A stretch of 7,685 nucleotides of DNA from UBA2421 sp002343075 (lineage in GTDB: Bacteria; Planctomycetota; Phycisphaerae; Tepidisphaerales; Tepidisphaeraceae). How positions within the stretch are numbered: the stretch's first letter is position 1; every line of letters starts with the position of its first letter. The translations under genes were made by a program, and so were the position numbers. Shown here one piece after another: positions 5,808-7,685 of this stretch. The stretch lies in NCBI GenBank assembly GCA_937982565.1, contig CALJLN010000043.1, positions 1-7,685 on the forward strand, written 5' to 3'. The notes below the pieces were generated by a model. It saw only the letters and a program-made list of their open reading frames with translations, was not told the origin of the DNA and searched no databases.

Positions 5808-6203
5808 ATGATTCATCACATTGAAATCTACGTCAGCGACCTCGATCGCGCCATCCGCTTCTGGTCCCCCTTGATGGAGATGCTCAACTGCACCGCCGAG
5901 CGATGGTCGAAGGGGATCAACTACTTCGGAGCCGACGATGAGCCGTATCTCTGCCTCGTGCAGGCGGCTGAAGCGCATCGTGGCGCGGGTTATCATCGGA
6001 AACGGATCGGGCTGAACCACATTGCTTTTCGGGCGCGATCGCGCGAGCACGTCGACCGTATACGGGGTTGGGCAAAGGATGCTGGTCACACGCTGCTTTA
6101 CGACGATCGCTATCCGTTTGCGACTGCGCCGGGATACTACGCCTTGTTTTTTGAAGACCCTGATCGCATCAAGATCGAAATCGTCGCGCCGGGCGAACCG
6201 TGA
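5808..6203 (+). CDS. VOC (glyoxalase/bleomycin-resistance fold) family protein
   Basis: A 131-residue single VOC domain, probably cytoplasmic and acting as a dimer on a small molecule that cannot be named from sequence. It shows the paired beta-alpha-beta-beta-beta modules: MIHHIEIYVSDLDRAIRFW at the start and LNHIAFRA (69-76) opening the second half. Likely metal ligands are His4, His71 and Glu124, the last in the DPDRIKIEIV signature at the C-terminus. ATG 5808 is chosen because VOC proteins normally begin at this MIHHI-like strand; a GTG at 5769 would add 13 residues with no family match. Neither start has a clear ribosome-binding site. The IS remnant lies directly upstream, so the native promoter may have been replaced. 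The gene converges on the FGE-like gene, 21 bases away. Confidence 0.88.
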   Translation: MIHHIEIYVSDLDRAIRFWSPLMEMLNCTAERWSKGINYFGADDEPYLCLVQAAEAHRGAGYHRKRIGLNHIAFRARSREHVDRIRGWAKDAGHTLLYDDRYPFATAPGYYALFFEDPDRIKIEIVAPGEP

Positions 6204-6224
6204 CGCACCGCTGCCTGCGGCGGA

Positions 6225-7349
6225 CTAACGCTTGGCGCGCCATTGGGAGGCAGGAATCACGCAGCGAAATCCTACGTGCCCGCTGCCCGTGTCGGGTGGC
6301 AAGCCTCTCCTGGCGCTGGGGCGGTAACTTTCACAATAACTGACATGACACAGAAACGACCCGCCCTTTACCACGCGCTCCGGCGATTGCACCACGGCCC
6401 GCGTAGGATTAAACGTCTCAGTCGGGCCAGCGGGGTCGATGGCGACGCCCTGTTTTGCCAACTGCGCGTGCGCGTCGGCGTGATAGAAGTCGCTGCACCA
6501 GTTCCAAACATTGCCGGCCATGTCATAAAGCCCGTAGCCGTTGGGCGGAAACGACTTAGCCGGGGCGAGTCCCTTGAATCCATCCTCGCCCGTATCGTTT
6601 ACCGGAAAACGACCCTGATAGGTGTTCGCCAGGTGTCTGCCGTTCGGCGTAAACTCATCGCCCCACGCGAAGCGCATCCGGTGCAGCCCCCCTCGCGCGG
6701 CAAACTCCCATTCGGCTTCGGTGGGGAGGCGTTTGCCGGCCCACTTGGCATAGGCGCAAGCATCGTCCCACGACACCTGAATCACCGGATGGTCATCGCG
6801 GCCCTCGATTGTGCTCTGTGGGCCCTGGGGGTGACGCCAGTTGGCGCCGATCGTCCATGTCCACCAGCCTGACATATCGCGCAGATCAACCGCGTGCGCC
6901 GGCGGGGTGAACACCAGCGAGCCAGGCTTGAGCAACTCGTCGGCCGGCTTGGGCGTGCCCGGCGCAACCTGCTTTTTCAGCTCCTCCCAATCCACAGGCT
7001 TCTCGGCGGTGGTGACATAGCCGGTCGCCTCGACAAACTTACGAAACTCTGCATTGGTAACGGGCGCTTCGTCCATCCAGAACGCCTCGACCCGCACGCG
7101 ATGCGCCGGTCGTTCGTTGGGCATCGCATTGGCATCGTCCGTTCCCATCACAAACTCCCCCGCGGCGATCAGCTTCATGCCCGCGGGCGAATCTTCGTCC
7201 GCCGAAGTGGACGCAGGAGCGTCTCCGTCGGGCGCGCTGCCCTGCGGGCCATCTCCTGCGCGCACCGCCGCCGTCATCGCCGCGAGAGTGACCGCTACAA
7301 GAAAATGGCTGAGTCGCTGCATCGGTCGTCTCATACGGTCGAAGATCAT
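6225..7349 (-). CDS. Exported formylglycine-generating enzyme (SUMF1) family protein
   Basis: A 374-residue FGE/SUMF1-fold protein. Aerobic FGEs oxidise a cysteine in the C-x-P-x-R motif of sulfatases to formylglycine, using copper held by two cysteines. The N-terminus has basic residues, a hydrophobic stretch (about 15-29) and an A-x-A-like end, so it is probably exported; a Ser/Asp/Ala-rich linker follows to about 56. The FGE domain opens at GEFVMGTDD (64-72). KRLPTEAEWEFAARGG (206-221) and GYGLYDMAGNVWNWC (271-285) are family hallmarks. The active-site segment VVKGGSFLCHVSYCESYR (326-343) keeps the Ser, Cys334, His335, Tyr338 and Cys339 that correspond to human Ser333, Cys336, His337, Tyr340 and Cys341, so activity is plausible. 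Start ATG 7349 follows AGGGG closely; ATG 7334 or 7322 remain possible. It lies 34 bases after the radical SAM gene, probably in one operon. No sulfatase is in view. Confidence 0.93.
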   Translation of the reverse strand: MIFDRMRRPMQRLSHFLVAVTLAAMTAAVRAGDGPQGSAPDGDAPASTSADEDSPAGMKLIAAGEFVMGTDDANAMPNERPAHRVRVEAFWMDEAPVTNAEFRKFVEATGYVTTAEKPVDWEELKKQVAPGTPKPADELLKPGSLVFTPPAHAVDLRDMSGWWTWTIGANWRHPQGPQSTIEGRDDHPVIQVSWDDACAYAKWAGKRLPTEAEWEFAARGGLHRMRFAWGDEFTPNGRHLANTYQGRFPVNDTGEDGFKGLAPAKSFPPNGYGLYDMAGNVWNWCSDFYHADAHAQLAKQGVAIDPAGPTETFNPTRAVVQSPERVVKGGSFLCHVSYCESYRPSARRGLPPDTGSGHVGFRCVIPASQWRAKR

Positions 7350-7383
7350 AACCCCTGCGCCCCTTCTCAGCGACGCAGTTATT

Positions 7384-7685
7384 TTAGAAGAGTGTCGGCT
7401 GCATCACTCTTCCGGGCACGCGAAAGTGCGATGTCGAAAGCGTCGGCCCGCGACGAGCCAGCCCGTGCCGCTCGCGTGCGCCGTGAAACAGTGCCCCAAG
7501 CTGCTCGGCAAAGACCCCACTTCCCCGAAAGCGGCTGTGAAAGCGCGCGTCGTTGAGCTTACCCCCCTTCATCGATTGTATGCGGTGCAGAATCTTCTCC
7601 TTTCGCTCAGGATAATGCGCATCGAGCCACGGTAGAAACACATCCTTCACAGCGCCGGGCAATCGCAGGGGAATCAACCCAGCCC
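7384..7685 (-). CDS. PA0069-family radical SAM protein, C-terminal part (runs off the window)
   Basis: The frame enters from beyond the right edge, so only the last 100 or so residues are present and the radical SAM CxxxCxxC motif is not visible. The visible part, RLPGAVKDVFLPWLDAHYPE and then GGKLNDARFHSRFRGSGVFA, matches the conserved C-terminal tail of PA0069-family (spore photoproduct lyase-like) radical SAM proteins, whose reaction is not established. A TTG at 7677 is not a credible start because the family pattern continues upstream of it. The FGE-like gene follows 34 bases downstream on the same strand, suggesting cotranscription. The last 20 residues are not recognised. The family assignment rests on recalled motif similarity and is fairly secure. 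Confidence 0.85.
   Translation of the reverse strand, partial: AGLIPLRLPGAVKDVFLPWLDAHYPERKEKILHRIQSMKGGKLNDARFHSRFRGSGVFAEQLGALFHGARERHGLARRGPTLSTSHFRVPGRVMQPTLF

Noticed and set aside
6225..7685. Radical SAM plus FGE gene read as two sulfatase-maturation routes (anaerobic and aerobic)
   Set aside because: The visible radical SAM tail matches PA0069-type proteins, not the anaerobic sulfatase-maturating enzyme with its SPASM domain.

Overview
The window is GC-rich bacterial DNA. The best guess, with moderate to low confidence, is a planctomycete or a related phylum. The reasons are an exported formylglycine-generating-enzyme homologue, a MoxR/metallopeptidase-VWA pair, a PA0069-type radical SAM gene and a tRNA without encoded CCA. 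No single gene here fixes the phylum.

Left part (1-3100). A MarR-type regulator is read rightwards from about 294 to 818. Its long leader holds a perfect 22-bp palindrome (138-159) and a strong ribosome-binding site that a hairpin could mask. It converges on a leftward two-gene unit: a MoxR-like AAA+ ATPase (2080-3084), then a zinc-metallopeptidase/VWA-like protein of the DUF2201 type (815-2077). Two bases separate the two genes of the unit. The regulator and the VWA gene share one CTAG, which supplies a TAG stop on each strand. The likely role of the pair is an ATPase working with a VWA/peptidase partner on an unknown target.

Middle (3100-4850). Upstream of the ATPase is a small basic orphan ORF (leftward) that ends inside a strong intrinsic terminator. 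The terminator lies only 16 bases before the ATPase ATG, so it may act as an attenuator for the unit. Read divergently is a 402-aa protein with an N-terminal helix-turn-helix, an unrecognised middle, and a C-terminal segment resembling LecA/PA-IL-type sugar-binding beta-sandwiches. An inverted repeat lies just before its start. These genes are the best candidate here for an uncharacterised system.

Right-middle (4850-5810). A tRNA-Arg(ACG) has a well-formed sigma70-type promoter. It is followed by about 170 bases with nothing recognised, then a decayed 3' half of an IS3-family transposase carrying two frameshifts and a lost catalytic aspartate, and then the probable right end of that element.

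Right (5808-7685). A VOC/glyoxalase-fold protein reads rightwards and converges on a leftward pair: the C-terminal part of a PA0069-family radical SAM protein that runs off the window, then an exported formylglycine-generating-enzyme homologue with both active-site cysteines. No sulfatase gene is in view.
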